Shown here: piece by piece, positions 1 to 8,954 of the stretch
How positions within the stretch are numbered: position 1 is the first letter of the stretch
Layout: every line of letters begins with the position of its first letter
Source of the DNA: Streptomyces sp. NBC_01446
Lineage (GTDB): Bacteria > Actinomycetota > Actinomycetes > Streptomycetales > Streptomycetaceae
DNA: 64,000 bases
Reading direction: 5' to 3'
NCBI RefSeq assembly: GCF_026340095.1
Contig: NZ_JAPEPO010000001.1
Coordinates: forward strand, 7,398,501 to 7,462,500
Program-made: the position numbers and the translations under genes
Notes under the pieces: generated by a model
Database searches by the model: none
Told to the model about the DNA's origin: nothing
Seen by the model: only the letters and a program-made list of their open reading frames with translations

Positions 1-360
1 GTAGCCGGTGCCGGGCGCCGGGCGCTGCTGCTGCTGTTGTTGCGGCTGCTGCATGCCTGCGTAGCCGCGGGGCCCGGAGGCCTGCTGCGGGATGTACGGC
101 GCCGGCGCGTGCTGGAGAGGCGCCTGCTGCGGGGTCGCGTAACCGTACTGGGGCATGGGTGCGGAGGGCGCGGCCGGCAGCGCGGGAAGCGCGGACGGGA
201 GCGCGGGCAGATGACTGCCGGTGTCGTACATGGCAGGAACCCGGATCGGGGCGATCTGGGGTGTGCCCCGCTCTGCGACGAGGGAGTCGTAGATCGGAGT
301 GTCCGGGAAGGACGGCGCGGAGTAGTAACCGCCGCCATAGGTGGAGCGGGGGGAGGTCAT
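1..360 (-). CDS. Pro/Gln-rich hypothetical protein (N-terminal part)
   Basis: The ATG at 360 opens a reading frame that runs off the left edge, so only the first 120 residues are visible. The start MTSPRSTYGGGYYSAPSFPD is followed by a low-complexity region with repeated LPALPSALPALPAAPSAP and a glutamine run near residues 103-112. No signal peptide, membrane segment or catalytic motif is visible in this part. It resembles a family of uncharacterised Streptomyces proteins (I recall the label DUF6643) that often sits beside TerD-family genes; this comes from memory and was not searched. It is divergent from the TerA-like gene, with about 260 bp between them. Function unknown. Confidence 0.75.
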   Translation of the reverse strand, partial: MTSPRSTYGGGYYSAPSFPDTPIYDSLVAERGTPQIAPIRVPAMYDTGSHLPALPSALPALPAAPSAPMPQYGYATPQQAPLQHAPAPYIPQQASGPRGYAGMQQPQQQQQQRPAPGTGY

Positions 361-620
361 GGCACATAAGTTAAGCCCACGATGTGCTGGTTGGGGAGAC
401 CGATAAGAGGGTTGTTTTGCGTGTCGGCAGTGACTTGAGATCCCCAATGCGAGCGAACTTGGCAAAATCGGTCGTCGTTGAGCGTTCGGATCGTGTAATG
501 GCATGTTCTCGGTGGGTTACCGGCGGTTGGCCAGTGATCATCGAACGCGTGTCCCTGTGCCGCTTTCGGTCGCGGGGAATAGGTTGACCAGGAAGCCGGA
601 GATCTCTGTTGGGGGCGGAC

Positions 621-1922
621 ATGCCAATGTCTAAAGGTTCGAATGTCGTCGTGCCGGCGCCGGCCGTGCGGATCGAATTGGGGTGGCGTTCAGGCGCGGG
701 GGTGCCCGACGCGGACGCCTCCGCGCTGTTGCTCGTCGCCGGAAAGGTCCGGTCGGACGCGGACTTCGTCTTTTACAACCAGCCGGCGCACGCCTCGGGG
801 GCCGTACGTCACGAGGGCAAGAGGAGCGCGGACGGCCAGGTGACCGACACGATCTCGGTCGACCTCGCGCGCGTGGAGCCCGCGATCGAGAACGTGGTGC
901 TCGCCGCGTCGGCGGACGGCGGCTCGTTCGGGCAGGTCCCCGGGCTGTACATCAGAGTCCTCGACGCGGCGGACGGCGCCGAGATCGCGCGCTACGACAG
1001 CGCCGACGCGAGCGTGGAGACCGCCTTCGTCCTCGGTGAGCTCTACCGTCGCCAGGGCGCCTGGAAGTTCCGCGCCGTCGGCCAGGGGTACGGCACCGGT
1101 CTGGCGGGCCTGGCCGGCGACTACGGGATCACGGTCGACGAACCCCAGACACCCGCGCCGACACCTGCACCCGCACCTGCACCCACGCCCGCACCCAAGC
1201 CCGAGGTCACGCCCGCCCCCGCAGCGCCGGTCGCGACCCCAGTGACCGCGCCGCCGCCCCCGGCCGCACCCCCGCAGCAGCCCGTCCGCCTGACCAAGGT
1301 GACGCTCACCAAGGCGGCGCCGTCCGTCTCCCTGGCCAAGCAGGGCGGTACATCGGGCGCGATGCGCGTGAACCTCAACTGGGAGGTGCGCAAGCAGTTC
1401 AAGGGGTGGGGCAGCAAGCTGGGCCGAGCCGTCGCGCAGCACGCGGACCTCGACCTGGACCTGTGCGCCCTCTACGAACTCACCGACGGCCGCAAGGGTG
1501 TCGTCCAGGCACTGGGTAACGCCTTCGGAGCTCTGAACCGCCCGCCGTACATCCACCTCGACGGCGACGACCGCACGGGTGCCGTCTCCAGCGGCGAGAA
1601 CCTGACGATCAACCTCGACCACAAGAACGAACTGCGGCGCGTCCTCATCTTCGTCACCATCTACGAAGGCGCCCGCAGCTTCGCCGACCTGCACGCGACC
1701 GTCACGCTCCAGCCCCAGTTCGGTGCGGCCGTCGACTTCTCCCTGGACGAGTGCACGGTCCCGTCGACGGTGTGCGCGCTCGCGCTGATCACCAATACGG
1801 GCAGCGACCTGACCGTGCAGCGCGAGGCCCGCTACCTCGTTCCCGAGCGCGGCGTGAGCCCGCAGCGCACCGTCGACTACGCCTACGGGTGGGGCATGAA
1901 CTGGACGCCCGGCAGAAAGTAG
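621..1922 (+). CDS. TerA-like tellurium-resistance/stress protein
   Basis: The protein is 433 residues. The N-terminal ~190 residues are a TerD-type domain (LGWRSGAGVPDADASALLLV, then SDADFVFYNQP, then GELYRRQGAWKFRAVGQGY), the calcium-binding beta-sandwich family. A proline/alanine linker (TPAPTPAPAPAPTPAP) follows, then a TerA-type C-terminal domain of about 190 residues ending VDYAYGWGMNWTPGRK. ATG at 621 was chosen because GGGGGCGG lies just upstream; ATG at 627 (MSKGSN) is an equally typical family start, and TTG at 609 is less likely. Ter proteins are cytoplasmic or membrane-peripheral and linked to tellurite, phage and envelope stress; the exact biochemistry is unsettled. No other ter genes are next to it. 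Confidence 0.85.
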   Translation: MPMSKGSNVVVPAPAVRIELGWRSGAGVPDADASALLLVAGKVRSDADFVFYNQPAHASGAVRHEGKRSADGQVTDTISVDLARVEPAIENVVLAASADGGSFGQVPGLYIRVLDAADGAEIARYDSADASVETAFVLGELYRRQGAWKFRAVGQGYGTGLAGLAGDYGITVDEPQTPAPTPAPAPAPTPAPKPEVTPAPAAPVATPVTAPPPPAAPPQQPVRLTKVTLTKAAPSVSLAKQGGTSGAMRVNLNWEVRKQFKGWGSKLGRAVAQHADLDLDLCALYELTDGRKGVVQALGNAFGALNRPPYIHLDGDDRTGAVSSGENLTINLDHKNELRRVLIFVTIYEGARSFADLHATVTLQPQFGAAVDFSLDECTVPSTVCALALITNTGSDLTVQREARYLVPERGVSPQRTVDYAYGWGMNWTPGRK

Positions 1923-1939
1923 CCGCCCCATCGGCTACT
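1918..1939. terminator. Short hairpin between convergent genes
   Basis: A 7-bp inverted repeat AGTAGCC/GGCTACT with an 8-nt loop lies across the stop codon of the TerA-like gene and just before the stop of the convergent glycosyltransferase. It is a weak candidate for a bidirectional terminator. Confidence 0.35.
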
Positions 1940-3110
1940 GCCGCTCCGGCGCGGGGTCAGGCCTGGAATACGTTCGCCCCTTCCAGGCCGCACCCCGTCC
2001 CCTGTAGTGCTGCACGGCGGAGTCGACCGTCATGAGGAGATACAGGAACGCGGTACCCGGCAACAGCGGCGCCAGCCAGGGCGATAGCGCGTAGTAACGC
2101 AGCATCGGGAGGTACGTCGCTGTCATCAGCAGCCAGGCGAGCCCGCCGAGCAGCGCGGTGAGCCCATGGCCTGTGGCGAGTCCGGCGACGAGCGCGACCG
2201 GTGGCGCCAGGTAGACGAGCGCAAGCCCGGCCACGGTCCCGGCGAGGAGCAGCGGGTTGTGCCGGAGCTGGGCGTAGGCGCTGCGGGACACCATGCGCCA
2301 CAGGTCGCCGAGCCGCGGGTAGGGGCGCACGCTGTCGACGCGGTCGGCGAGGCCCAGCCAGATGTGACCCCCGGAGCCCTTCACCGCCCGGGCGAGCGCG
2401 ACGTCGTCGATGACGGCGTGCCGGATCGAGTCGGGGATCGCGGCGCGGTCGGCGGCTTCGGCGCTCAGCAGCACGCAGCCGCCGGCCGCGGCCGCCGTGC
2501 GCGAGCCCTTCCGCGCGATCCAGCGGAACGGGTACAGCTGGGCGAAGAAGTACACGAAGGCCGGGACGACGAGCCGCTCCCACACGCTCTCCACGCGCAG
2601 GCGCGCCATCAGCGAGACGAGGTCGAACCCGCCTGTACGGGCCGCGGCCACCAGTTCCCTCAGGCTGCCAGGCTCATGCGCGATGTCGGCGTCGGTGAGA
2701 AGCAGGAACTCGGGGTCACGCGCGCGTGCCAGGCCGATACCGTGCCGCACCGCCCACAGCTTGCCGGTCCAGCCCGCCGGCGGTTCGCCCGGCGAGTCGA
2801 CCGTGAGCGGCAGCCCGCCGTGCCGCAGGGCCAGCTCCCCGGCCAGGGATCCGGTGCCGTCCGTGCTGCCGTCGTCGATCAGGAAGATCTCGGCGCGCCC
2901 CGGATAGTCCTGCGCGAGGAGCGAGGGCAGGCTCTCCCCAAGCACGGCCGCCTCGTCCCGCGCGGGGACGACGACACACACCGACGGCCACTCCGAAGGG
3001 TCCGTGCGCGGGGGCAGACGCAGATCCGTGCGCCAGAAGAAGCCCTGTCCGACCAGCAGCCACACCCACGCGGCCAGTGATGCTGCGGTGATCCACACAA
3101 CGGCGTCCAT
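1935..3110 (-). CDS. Family 2 glycosyltransferase, HpnB-like
   Basis: The protein is 391 residues. One N-terminal membrane segment precedes a GT-A domain: VCVVVPARDEAAVL, IDDGSTDGT and the metal-binding LLLTDADIA. Several hydrophobic C-terminal segments follow (LLLAGTVAGLALVYLAPPVAL onward). The pattern matches the hopene-associated glycosyltransferase HpnB type, a membrane-bound transferase facing the cytoplasm. ATG at 3110 (MDAVVWI) puts the membrane segment at the N-terminus; 14 further in-frame upstream codons look non-coding. No squalene/hopene genes are nearby, so a hopanoid role is only a family-level suggestion. It is divergent from glutamate racemase with under 60 bp between starts, so the promoters must be back to back. 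Confidence 0.85.
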   Translation of the reverse strand: MDAVVWITAASLAAWVWLLVGQGFFWRTDLRLPPRTDPSEWPSVCVVVPARDEAAVLGESLPSLLAQDYPGRAEIFLIDDGSTDGTGSLAGELALRHGGLPLTVDSPGEPPAGWTGKLWAVRHGIGLARARDPEFLLLTDADIAHEPGSLRELVAAARTGGFDLVSLMARLRVESVWERLVVPAFVYFFAQLYPFRWIARKGSRTAAAAGGCVLLSAEAADRAAIPDSIRHAVIDDVALARAVKGSGGHIWLGLADRVDSVRPYPRLGDLWRMVSRSAYAQLRHNPLLLAGTVAGLALVYLAPPVALVAGLATGHGLTALLGGLAWLLMTATYLPMLRYYALSPWLAPLLPGTAFLYLLMTVDSAVQHYRGRGAAWKGRTYSRPDPAPERQ

Positions 3111-3168
3111 CCGCCGCAGTCTGCCCCACCGCACCCTTGGTGTGAGGGGCATCGTCTATGGTTTCCGG

Positions 3169-3957
3169 GTGAAGATCGCGCTGATGGACTCGGGAATCGG
3201 ACTCATCGCGGCCGCTGCCGCGGTACGGCGCCTGCGGCCCGACGCCGATCTCGTCCTGTCCTCCGACCCCGACGGGATGCCCTGGGGGCCGCGCAGCGTG
3301 CGGGACGTCACCGAGCGGGCCCTGGCCGTCGCCGAGGCCGCCGCGGAGCACCGTCCCGAGGCGCTGATCGTGGCCTGCAACACCGCCTCGGTCCATGCCC
3401 TGCCGGCCCTGCGGGCCCGCCTCGAACCCGGCATCCCGGTCATCGGTACGGTCCCCGCGATCAAGCCGGCCGCCGCCGGCACCGGACCCGTCGCCATCTG
3501 GGCCACTCCCGCCACCACCGGAAGCCCCTACCAGCGGGGACTGATCCGGGACTTCGCGGACGGGGTCGAGGTCACCGAGGTGCCCTGCCCGGGCCTCGCC
3601 GACGCCGTGCAGCACGCGGACGAGGACGCCATCGACAGGACGATCGCGGCCGCCGCTGCGCTCACCCCGACCAATGTAAGGGCCGTGGTCCTGGGCTGCA
3701 CCCATTACGAACTCGTGGCGGAACGCATCCGCGCCGCCGTCCAGCAGCCGGGCATGCCGCCGCTCGTCCTGCATGGCAGCGCCGGCGCCGTCGCCGCGCA
3801 GGCACTGCGCAGGATCGGGGCGGGGCCCGACGCCGAGAGCGGTGCGCAGGGCGCCCTCACCGTCATCCTCAGCGGCCGCACGTCCGCACTGCCGCCCGCC
3901 GCGCTCGCCTACGCGGAGGGCCGGCTGCTCCAGGCCGCCGTCATCCACGCACAGTGA
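3169..3957 (+). CDS. murI: Glutamate racemase-like protein (Asp/Glu racemase superfamily)
   Basis: The protein is 262 residues, the usual racemase size. The signature features are DSGIG at residues 7-11, the first catalytic cysteine in ACNTAS (Cys70) and the second in LGCTHY (Cys177), about equally spaced in the two half-domains. The usual PYG loop is replaced by GMPWG (36-40). Glutamate racemase makes D-glutamate for peptidoglycan in the cytoplasm. GTG at 3169 gives VKIALMDSG; an ATG at 3158 is out of frame. Because the substrate loop differs, this could be a second paralogue or a related amino-acid racemase rather than the housekeeping MurI. A strong hairpin follows the gene. Confidence 0.8.
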   Translation: MKIALMDSGIGLIAAAAAVRRLRPDADLVLSSDPDGMPWGPRSVRDVTERALAVAEAAAEHRPEALIVACNTASVHALPALRARLEPGIPVIGTVPAIKPAAAGTGPVAIWATPATTGSPYQRGLIRDFADGVEVTEVPCPGLADAVQHADEDAIDRTIAAAAALTPTNVRAVVLGCTHYELVAERIRAAVQQPGMPPLVLHGSAGAVAAQALRRIGAGPDAESGAQGALTVILSGRTSALPPAALAYAEGRLLQAAVIHAQ

Positions 3958-3977
3958 CGGCGGCGCCCGGATTTCGG

Positions 3978-4005
3978 GCACGGCCCCGGCGTCCCGGGGC
4001 CGTGC
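3978..4005 (+). terminator. Rho-independent type hairpin after racemase
   Basis: GCACGGCCCCGG and CCGGGGCCGTGC form a perfect 12-bp stem with a 4-nt loop, 20 bp after the stop of the racemase gene. No U-tract is present, which is normal in Streptomyces. Confidence 0.75.
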
Positions 4006-4062
4006 GCAATCACTCTCCGCGGCACAGTGCCTTCGCTGCGGAACATGAGTAGTCTCAGTTCC

Positions 4063-4617
4063 ATGAGGGACCACTCCGGTAGTGAGCGGCGCGCGTCCTC
4101 CGTCGCCCCCGAGATCTGGACAGGCCGTGCACACAATCGCGTGCAGTGGCTGGCAGCGCTGGGCGGCGCCGCGTGTGTGGCGCTCGGCATCGAGCTCGCC
4201 GTGGTATCCCAGTGGACTTCCGGTGTCGCCGCGCTGGTGATGTCGGTGGTCGGCTGCATCGCCGCGGGTCTTCTGATCCTGTTCGGCACCCTTGCCTTCG
4301 TCCATGTGGCCGTGAAGGTCGACAAGGACTACCTGGAAGTGCGGTGCGGCCACATAGGAGTGCCACGCCGCCGCATCCTGCTCGCCCATGTGGTGGGAGC
4401 CGAGTTCGAACCCCGTGTCACGCCCCGCCAGTGGGGCGGCTGGGGATACCGCTGGCGCCCCGAGCAGGGCACGGCCGTCATCGTCCGGCGCGGTGAGGGC
4501 ATCGTGGTGATCATGGGCGACGGCAGGAAGTTCACGGTGACCGTGGACAACGCCGAGTCCGCGGTGCGCGCCATCCACGACCGGCTCAAGCCGACCTCTG
4601 TCGGCCCCGCCGCCTGA
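4063..4617 (+). CDS. Small two-TM membrane protein, PH-like C-terminus
   Basis: The protein is 184 residues. Two adjacent hydrophobic segments lie at about residues 30-50 and 56-80 (WLAALGGAACVALGIELAVV; AALVMSVVGCIAAGLLILFG). A soluble ~100-residue domain follows with the pattern DKDYLEVRCG, ILLAHVVGAE, WGYRWRPEQGTAVIVRRGEG and FTVTVDNAESAVRAI, which resembles bacterial PH-domain membrane proteins of the DUF3093 kind. Function is unknown. ATG codons at 4027, 4045 and 4063 are all in frame; 4063 (MRDHSG) is preferred because earlier codons look like leader sequence. It probably faces the cytoplasm with its soluble domain. Confidence 0.75.
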   Translation: MRDHSGSERRASSVAPEIWTGRAHNRVQWLAALGGAACVALGIELAVVSQWTSGVAALVMSVVGCIAAGLLILFGTLAFVHVAVKVDKDYLEVRCGHIGVPRRRILLAHVVGAEFEPRVTPRQWGGWGYRWRPEQGTAVIVRRGEGIVVIMGDGRKFTVTVDNAESAVRAIHDRLKPTSVGPAA

Positions 4618-4632
4618 CGGCACCCCGCACAC

Positions 4633-5703
4633 TTACACACGGCCGCCCCGGACACGTACCGGGGCGGCCGTAGCGCTGTCCAAGGGCTCGTCGCCCCAGG
4701 GTCTCGCCGTCGCCACCCCCGCGAGCAGGCCCGCGCCCGCGGTGACGGTGGTGAAACTCAGGGCATTGCCGAGGGTCGCCAGACCGGCGAGAGCGGTCAG
4801 TGCCGCGCCCGCCGTCAGGACCACAGGCGTGGAGCGCGCCGACCGCCACAGGACGTACAGGAGCCAGCAGAACACCGCGGCCAGCAGGCAGACGCCTACG
4901 AGTCCCTGCTCGGCGGCCTGCTGGAGCGGGGCGGAGTGCGGCTTGCCGTCGGGCAGCAGCGTCTCGCCGACCGTGGGGCTGAGCTCCCCGAAACGGCCGG
5001 GGCCCACGCCGAGGCCCGGATCGGACTCGGCCTGGCGCAGCGCGTCCTGCCACAGCAGGATCCGGTGCTGCGAGAGCTGCCCCTCCAGGGAAGCCGAGAG
5101 CCCCGAGGGCAGTACGCCCCTCAGCAGTGCCAGGGAGAGTCCGGTCACCAGCCCCGTCATGACGCCGAGGCCGGCGAGGCCGAGGCCCCTGTGGTGCCGC
5201 ATCCTCACCGAGGCGAGGGAGCACAGCAGCACTCCCGTGCACGCGGTGACACCGGCGATCGACCCGACGGCGGCGGCAGCCGCGACCGTGCCGCCCGCCA
5301 GCAGGAACAGGGCCGCGCGCACGGGCGGGCGCCGCGCCGCCCAGCCCGCACAGCACGCCGCCCCGGTGGACAGCGCCAGGAGCGCGGCCGTCGCGCCGGT
5401 GCGGCCGAGCGGAGCGCCCGTGTCGGGCGCGGGCACCGCGTGCGGGGACGCGAGCGCGAGCCCGAGTCCCGCCAAAGCCGCCGCGCAGGGCGCCGCCACG
5501 GGCAGCAGCGCGCCGGAGATCCGGCCGCACGCATAGCCCGCAGCCACGGCGAGCACCGCCAGGAGCACGCCCTCAGGCCTGCCCGCGCGGGCGGTCGCGG
5601 TGATCAGCGACCAGACGGCGCACGCCCCGAGCGCGAAGATGCCCGCCGCGTCGGCGACATTGCGCCGCTCGTACTCCGCCGACGGACCGGCCGTCGACGG
5701 CAT
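4633..5703 (-). CDS. O-antigen ligase-like polytopic membrane protein
   Basis: The protein is 356 residues with about nine to ten hydrophobic segments. The region GQLSQHRILLWQDALRQAESDPGLGVGPGRFGELSP, read in parts, carries the R-x2-LW-x-A and GxGPGRF features of the Wzy_C/O-antigen ligase family, followed by HSAPLQQAAEQGLVG, which holds the usual catalytic-loop histidine. Such proteins attach or polymerise lipid-linked glycans at the outer face of the membrane. ATG at 5703 is the first good start; an upstream GTG is possible. There is no adjacent polysaccharide cluster. The short C-terminus overlaps a terminator hairpin. Confidence 0.8.
   Translation of the reverse strand: MPSTAGPSAEYERRNVADAAGIFALGACAVWSLITATARAGRPEGVLLAVLAVAAGYACGRISGALLPVAAPCAAALAGLGLALASPHAVPAPDTGAPLGRTGATAALLALSTGAACCAGWAARRPPVRAALFLLAGGTVAAAAAVGSIAGVTACTGVLLCSLASVRMRHHRGLGLAGLGVMTGLVTGLSLALLRGVLPSGLSASLEGQLSQHRILLWQDALRQAESDPGLGVGPGRFGELSPTVGETLLPDGKPHSAPLQQAAEQGLVGVCLLAAVFCWLLYVLWRSARSTPVVLTAGAALTALAGLATLGNALSFTTVTAGAGLLAGVATARPWGDEPLDSATAAPVRVRGGRV
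4639..4671 (+). terminator. Hairpin after membrane protein gene
   Basis: A perfect 13-bp stem ACGGCCGCCCCGG/CCGGGGCGGCCGT with a 7-nt loop. It overlaps the last codons of the convergent O-antigen-ligase-like gene, so it can end transcription from the left while being coding on the other strand. Confidence 0.75.
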
Positions 5704-5928
5704 ACCCGTGGTCCCCACCACCCCGTCGCCCCCCGACTGTGACGGGCCCCGAGCGCCATGGCCGGATACGGCCGTTCCTCGGGGACTCGGGGCACACCGT
5801 AACGGCTGATGCACCAGTTTGTGCACGGGTTGCGCAGGAACGATGCTGCACGGGGTGGTCCGCGTGGTCGCCGCGACCCCCGCAGACCGCCGTGTCGCCC
5901 GGCAGCTGACCCGCCGTACACTCCCCGA

Positions 5929-7527
5929 GTGACCGCCACCGCAACCTCCGTAGACGAGCCGGAACAGCTCGATCCGCAGTCGGCGCCCGCCTCGCGCCGG
6001 GCCCGCCTGTCCCGACGGATCGCTCCGGCCGCCGCCGCGGTGCTCTCCGGAGTGCTGCTGTACGTCGGCTTCCCGCCCCGTGAACTGTGGTGGCTCGCGC
6101 CCCTGGCTCTCGCGCTCTTCGGAGCGTCCGTTCACGGGCGGCGGATGCGCGCGGGTTTCGGCCTCGGCTTCCTCATGAGCCTCGGCTTCCTCGTGCCGCT
6201 CCTGTCGTGGACCGGCGTCGACGTCGGGCCGCTGCCGTGGCTGGCCCTCGCCCTCGCGGAATCGCTCGTCATGGCCCTGGCCGGACTCGGCATCGCCTAT
6301 GTCTCACGGCTGCCGCTGTGGCCGCTGTGGGCCGCCGGCGTGTGGATCGCGGACGAGGCGCTGCGGGCCCGCTTCCCGTTCGGAGGCTTCCCCTGGGGCA
6401 AGGTCGCGTTCGGTCAGCCCAGTGGCTTGTTCCTGCCGCTCGCCTCACTGGGCGGCACCCCGCTCCTGGGCTTCGCGGTCGTCCTGTGCGGCTTCGGCCT
6501 CGCCGCTCTCGCGCTGCGCCTCAAGGACGTACGCGGTGTACGTGACCGCGGCGTGGCCGTCGCCGCCGCGTTCACCCTCGCGCCCGTCATCGCGGGAGCC
6601 GTCGCGGCGCCCCTCGTCTCCACCGCGGCAGAGGAAGGCACCGCGCGCGTGGCCGTCATCCAGGGCAACGTGCCGCGTATGGGCCTCGACTTCAACTCCC
6701 AGCGCCGGGCCGTGCTCGACTACCACGTACGGGAGACGATGAAGCTCGCCACGAAGATCGAGGCGGGCCAGGTCAAGAAGCCCGACCTCGTGCTGTGGCC
6801 CGAGAACTCCTCCGACATCGACCCCTACGTCAACGCCGACGCGTACGCCGAGATCGACAAGGCGGCCAAGGCCGTCGGCGCTCCCATCTCCGTCGGCGCG
6901 GTCGTCACCGCCAAGGACGGCACGCCCCGCAACCGGCAGATCCTCTGGGACCCGAAGACGGGCCCCGGCGCCGTCTACGACAAGCGGCAGCTCCAGCCGT
7001 TCGGCGAGTTCATGCCCTACCGGAGCTTCTTCCGCATCTTCAGCAAGGACGTCGACCGCGCGGGCAGCTTCGTGGCCGGCAAGAAGCCGGTCGTCTTCGA
7101 CATGGCGGGCACCAGGATCGGTCCGGTGACCTGCTACGAGGCCGCGTTCGACTCCGTCGTGCGAGACCAGGTGGAGGCGGGCGCACAGATCCTCTCCGTG
7201 CCCAGCAACAACGCCACCTTCGACCGCAGCCAGATGACCTACCAGCAGCTCGCCATGGACCGGGTGCGCGCCGTCGAGCACGGCCGCGCCGTGATGGTGC
7301 CGGTGACGAGCGGCGTCAGCGCGATCATCAGGCCCGACGGATCCGTCGCCCAGCACACCGGCATGTTCGTCGCCGACACCCTGGTCGCCGACGTGCCGAA
7401 GCGGACCTCGCTGACCCTTGCCACCCGACTGGGCGGATGGCCGGAGCTGCTGCTCGTGGCCATCGGCGTGGGCGGTCTCGGCTGGGCCGTGGTGCGCTCC
7501 CGCCGGAGCGTGTCCGCCGCCGGATAG
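5929..7527 (+). CDS. lnt: Apolipoprotein N-acyltransferase
   Basis: The protein is 532 residues. It has six or more N-terminal membrane segments (residues ~35-230) and a C-terminal nitrilase-like domain (~238-500). The catalytic triad is visible: Glu292 in WPENSS, Lys352 in YDKRQLQPFGE and Cys402 in TCYEAAFD. Lnt adds the third acyl chain to the N-terminal cysteine of lipoproteins at the outer face of the membrane. GTG at 5929 (VTATATS) was chosen; the longer frame from 5809 is poor in membrane or charge pattern. Streptomyces usually carry more than one lnt, so which paralogue this is cannot be told here. The Nudix gene starts 10 bp later and is probably co-transcribed. Confidence 0.93.
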   Translation: MTATATSVDEPEQLDPQSAPASRRARLSRRIAPAAAAVLSGVLLYVGFPPRELWWLAPLALALFGASVHGRRMRAGFGLGFLMSLGFLVPLLSWTGVDVGPLPWLALALAESLVMALAGLGIAYVSRLPLWPLWAAGVWIADEALRARFPFGGFPWGKVAFGQPSGLFLPLASLGGTPLLGFAVVLCGFGLAALALRLKDVRGVRDRGVAVAAAFTLAPVIAGAVAAPLVSTAAEEGTARVAVIQGNVPRMGLDFNSQRRAVLDYHVRETMKLATKIEAGQVKKPDLVLWPENSSDIDPYVNADAYAEIDKAAKAVGAPISVGAVVTAKDGTPRNRQILWDPKTGPGAVYDKRQLQPFGEFMPYRSFFRIFSKDVDRAGSFVAGKKPVVFDMAGTRIGPVTCYEAAFDSVVRDQVEAGAQILSVPSNNATFDRSQMTYQQLAMDRVRAVEHGRAVMVPVTSGVSAIIRPDGSVAQHTGMFVADTLVADVPKRTSLTLATRLGGWPELLLVAIGVGGLGWAVVRSRRSVSAAG

Positions 7528-7537
7528 GGTCGCAGGC

Positions 7538-8017
7538 ATGGCTACTCCAGACTTCATCCGCAAGATCCGGGCCAGCGTCGGCCACCAGCTCCTGGTGCTG
7601 CCCGGCGTCAGCGCCGTCGTCTTCGACGACGACGGCAGGGTCCTTCTCGGGCGCCGCGCCGACACCGGGAAGTGGGCGGTCCTGGCCGGAATCCCGGAGC
7701 CGGGGGAGCAGCCCGCCGAAGCCGCCGTACGCGAGGTGTACGAGGAGACGGGCGTCGAGTGCGTGCCCGAGCGGGTCGTCCTGGTGAAGACCCTCAAGCC
7801 GGTGAGGTACCCGAACGGGGACCGGTGCCAGTTCACCGACATCTCCTTCCGCTGCCGGGCGACCGGCGGCGAGGCGCGCGTGAACGACGACGAGTCCCTC
7901 GAAGTGAGTTGGTTCGAGCTGGACTCGCTGCCGCCCCTGGGCGACTTCTGCCTGCTCCGGATCAAGCAGGCGGCCTCCGACGGGCCGACATGGTTCGAGA
8001 CCATGTCCGAGCGCTGA
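7538..8017 (+). CDS. Nudix hydrolase
   Basis: The protein is 159 residues. A complete Nudix box lies at residues 51-73: Gly51, Glu57, Arg65-Glu66, Glu69-Glu70 and Gly72 in G-x5-E-x7-RE-x2-EE-x-G order. The enzyme hydrolyses a nucleoside diphosphate linked to some group X with a divalent metal, in the cytoplasm; the substrate cannot be told. The strand before the box (VLLGRRADTGKWAVLAG) fits a nucleotide sugar or NADH/oxidised nucleotide type equally. The gene begins 10 bp after lnt, suggesting one transcript, although no joint function is evident. Confidence 0.92.
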   Translation: MATPDFIRKIRASVGHQLLVLPGVSAVVFDDDGRVLLGRRADTGKWAVLAGIPEPGEQPAEAAVREVYEETGVECVPERVVLVKTLKPVRYPNGDRCQFTDISFRCRATGGEARVNDDESLEVSWFELDSLPPLGDFCLLRIKQAASDGPTWFETMSER

Positions 8018-8072
8018 AGTATGGGTGCTGACCACATCGGGCGGGGCGCGAGCGCTGCCTAGGGTGCGGGGC

Positions 8073-8864
8073 ATGACCGCGCCCAACGCACCCCTCACCG
8101 CGCCGCTCGATCTCGGCGGCCGCATCGCACTCGTCACCGGCGCCGCAGGCGGCATCGGCCGCGCCTGCGCGCTGCGGCTCGCCGCGGCCGGGGCCAAGGT
8201 GAGAGCGGTCGACCGGGACCGGGAGGGCCTCGACGCGCTGGCCGAGCAGGCCGGCGCCACCCCCGGCGGCATCGAATCGCGCGTCCTCGACCTCACCGAC
8301 CTGGACGCGGCCGAGGAGTGCGCCGCGGGCGCCGACATCCTGGTCAACAACGCGGGCATCCAACTGGTGCGCCCCATCGAGGAGTTCCCGCCCGACGTCT
8401 TCCACACCGTCCTGACGGTGATGCTGGAGGCACCCTTCCGCCTGATCCGCGGCGCCCTGCCGCACATGTACGAGCAGGGCTGGGGGCGCATCGTGAACCT
8501 CTCCTCGGTCCACGGCCTGCGCGCGTCCGCGTTCAAGTCCGCGTACGTCGCCGCCAAGCACGGCCTCGAAGGGCTCTCCAAGACCGCCGCGCTCGAAGGC
8601 GCTCCGCACGGCGTCACCTCGAACTGTGTGAACCCCGCCTACGTCCGCACGCCGCTGGTCGAGAAGCAGATCGCCGACCAGGCCGCCGCCCACGGCATCC
8701 CCGAGGAGCGGGTCCTCGCCGAGGTCATGCTCCAGGACAGCGCGCTCAAGCGACTCATCGAACCCGACGAGGTCGCCGAGGCGGTCGCGTATCTGTGCAG
8801 CCCGCGGGCCTCCTTCATCACCGGGACGTCGCTCGTCCTGGACGGCGGCTGGACCGCACACTGA
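8073..8864 (+). CDS. bdhA: 3-hydroxybutyrate dehydrogenase (SDR family)
   Basis: The protein is 263 residues, a classical short-chain dehydrogenase. The NAD-binding TGAAGGIG lies at 22-29, NNAG at 92-95, the catalytic serine in NLSSVHG (144/145), and Tyr158-x3-Lys162. The segments LVRPIEEFPPDVF, the internal SSVHGLRASAFKSAYVAAKHG and the C-terminal QDSALKRLIEPDEVAEAVAYL match D-3-hydroxybutyrate dehydrogenases, which oxidise 3-hydroxybutyrate to acetoacetate. ATG at 8073 follows a GGTGCGGGGC sequence. A PucR-type regulator follows 90 bp later on the same strand and may control the gene. Confidence 0.88.
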   Translation: MTAPNAPLTAPLDLGGRIALVTGAAGGIGRACALRLAAAGAKVRAVDRDREGLDALAEQAGATPGGIESRVLDLTDLDAAEECAAGADILVNNAGIQLVRPIEEFPPDVFHTVLTVMLEAPFRLIRGALPHMYEQGWGRIVNLSSVHGLRASAFKSAYVAAKHGLEGLSKTAALEGAPHGVTSNCVNPAYVRTPLVEKQIADQAAAHGIPEERVLAEVMLQDSALKRLIEPDEVAEAVAYLCSPRASFITGTSLVLDGGWTAH

Positions 8865-8954
8865 TCACCCTCGCGGGTGACGGCGATTGTCTGATCAGTT
8901 GAGTTGTCCACAGGGCTGGCGGGGCCGGCCGTACGACGGGTAATCCTGTTGAGC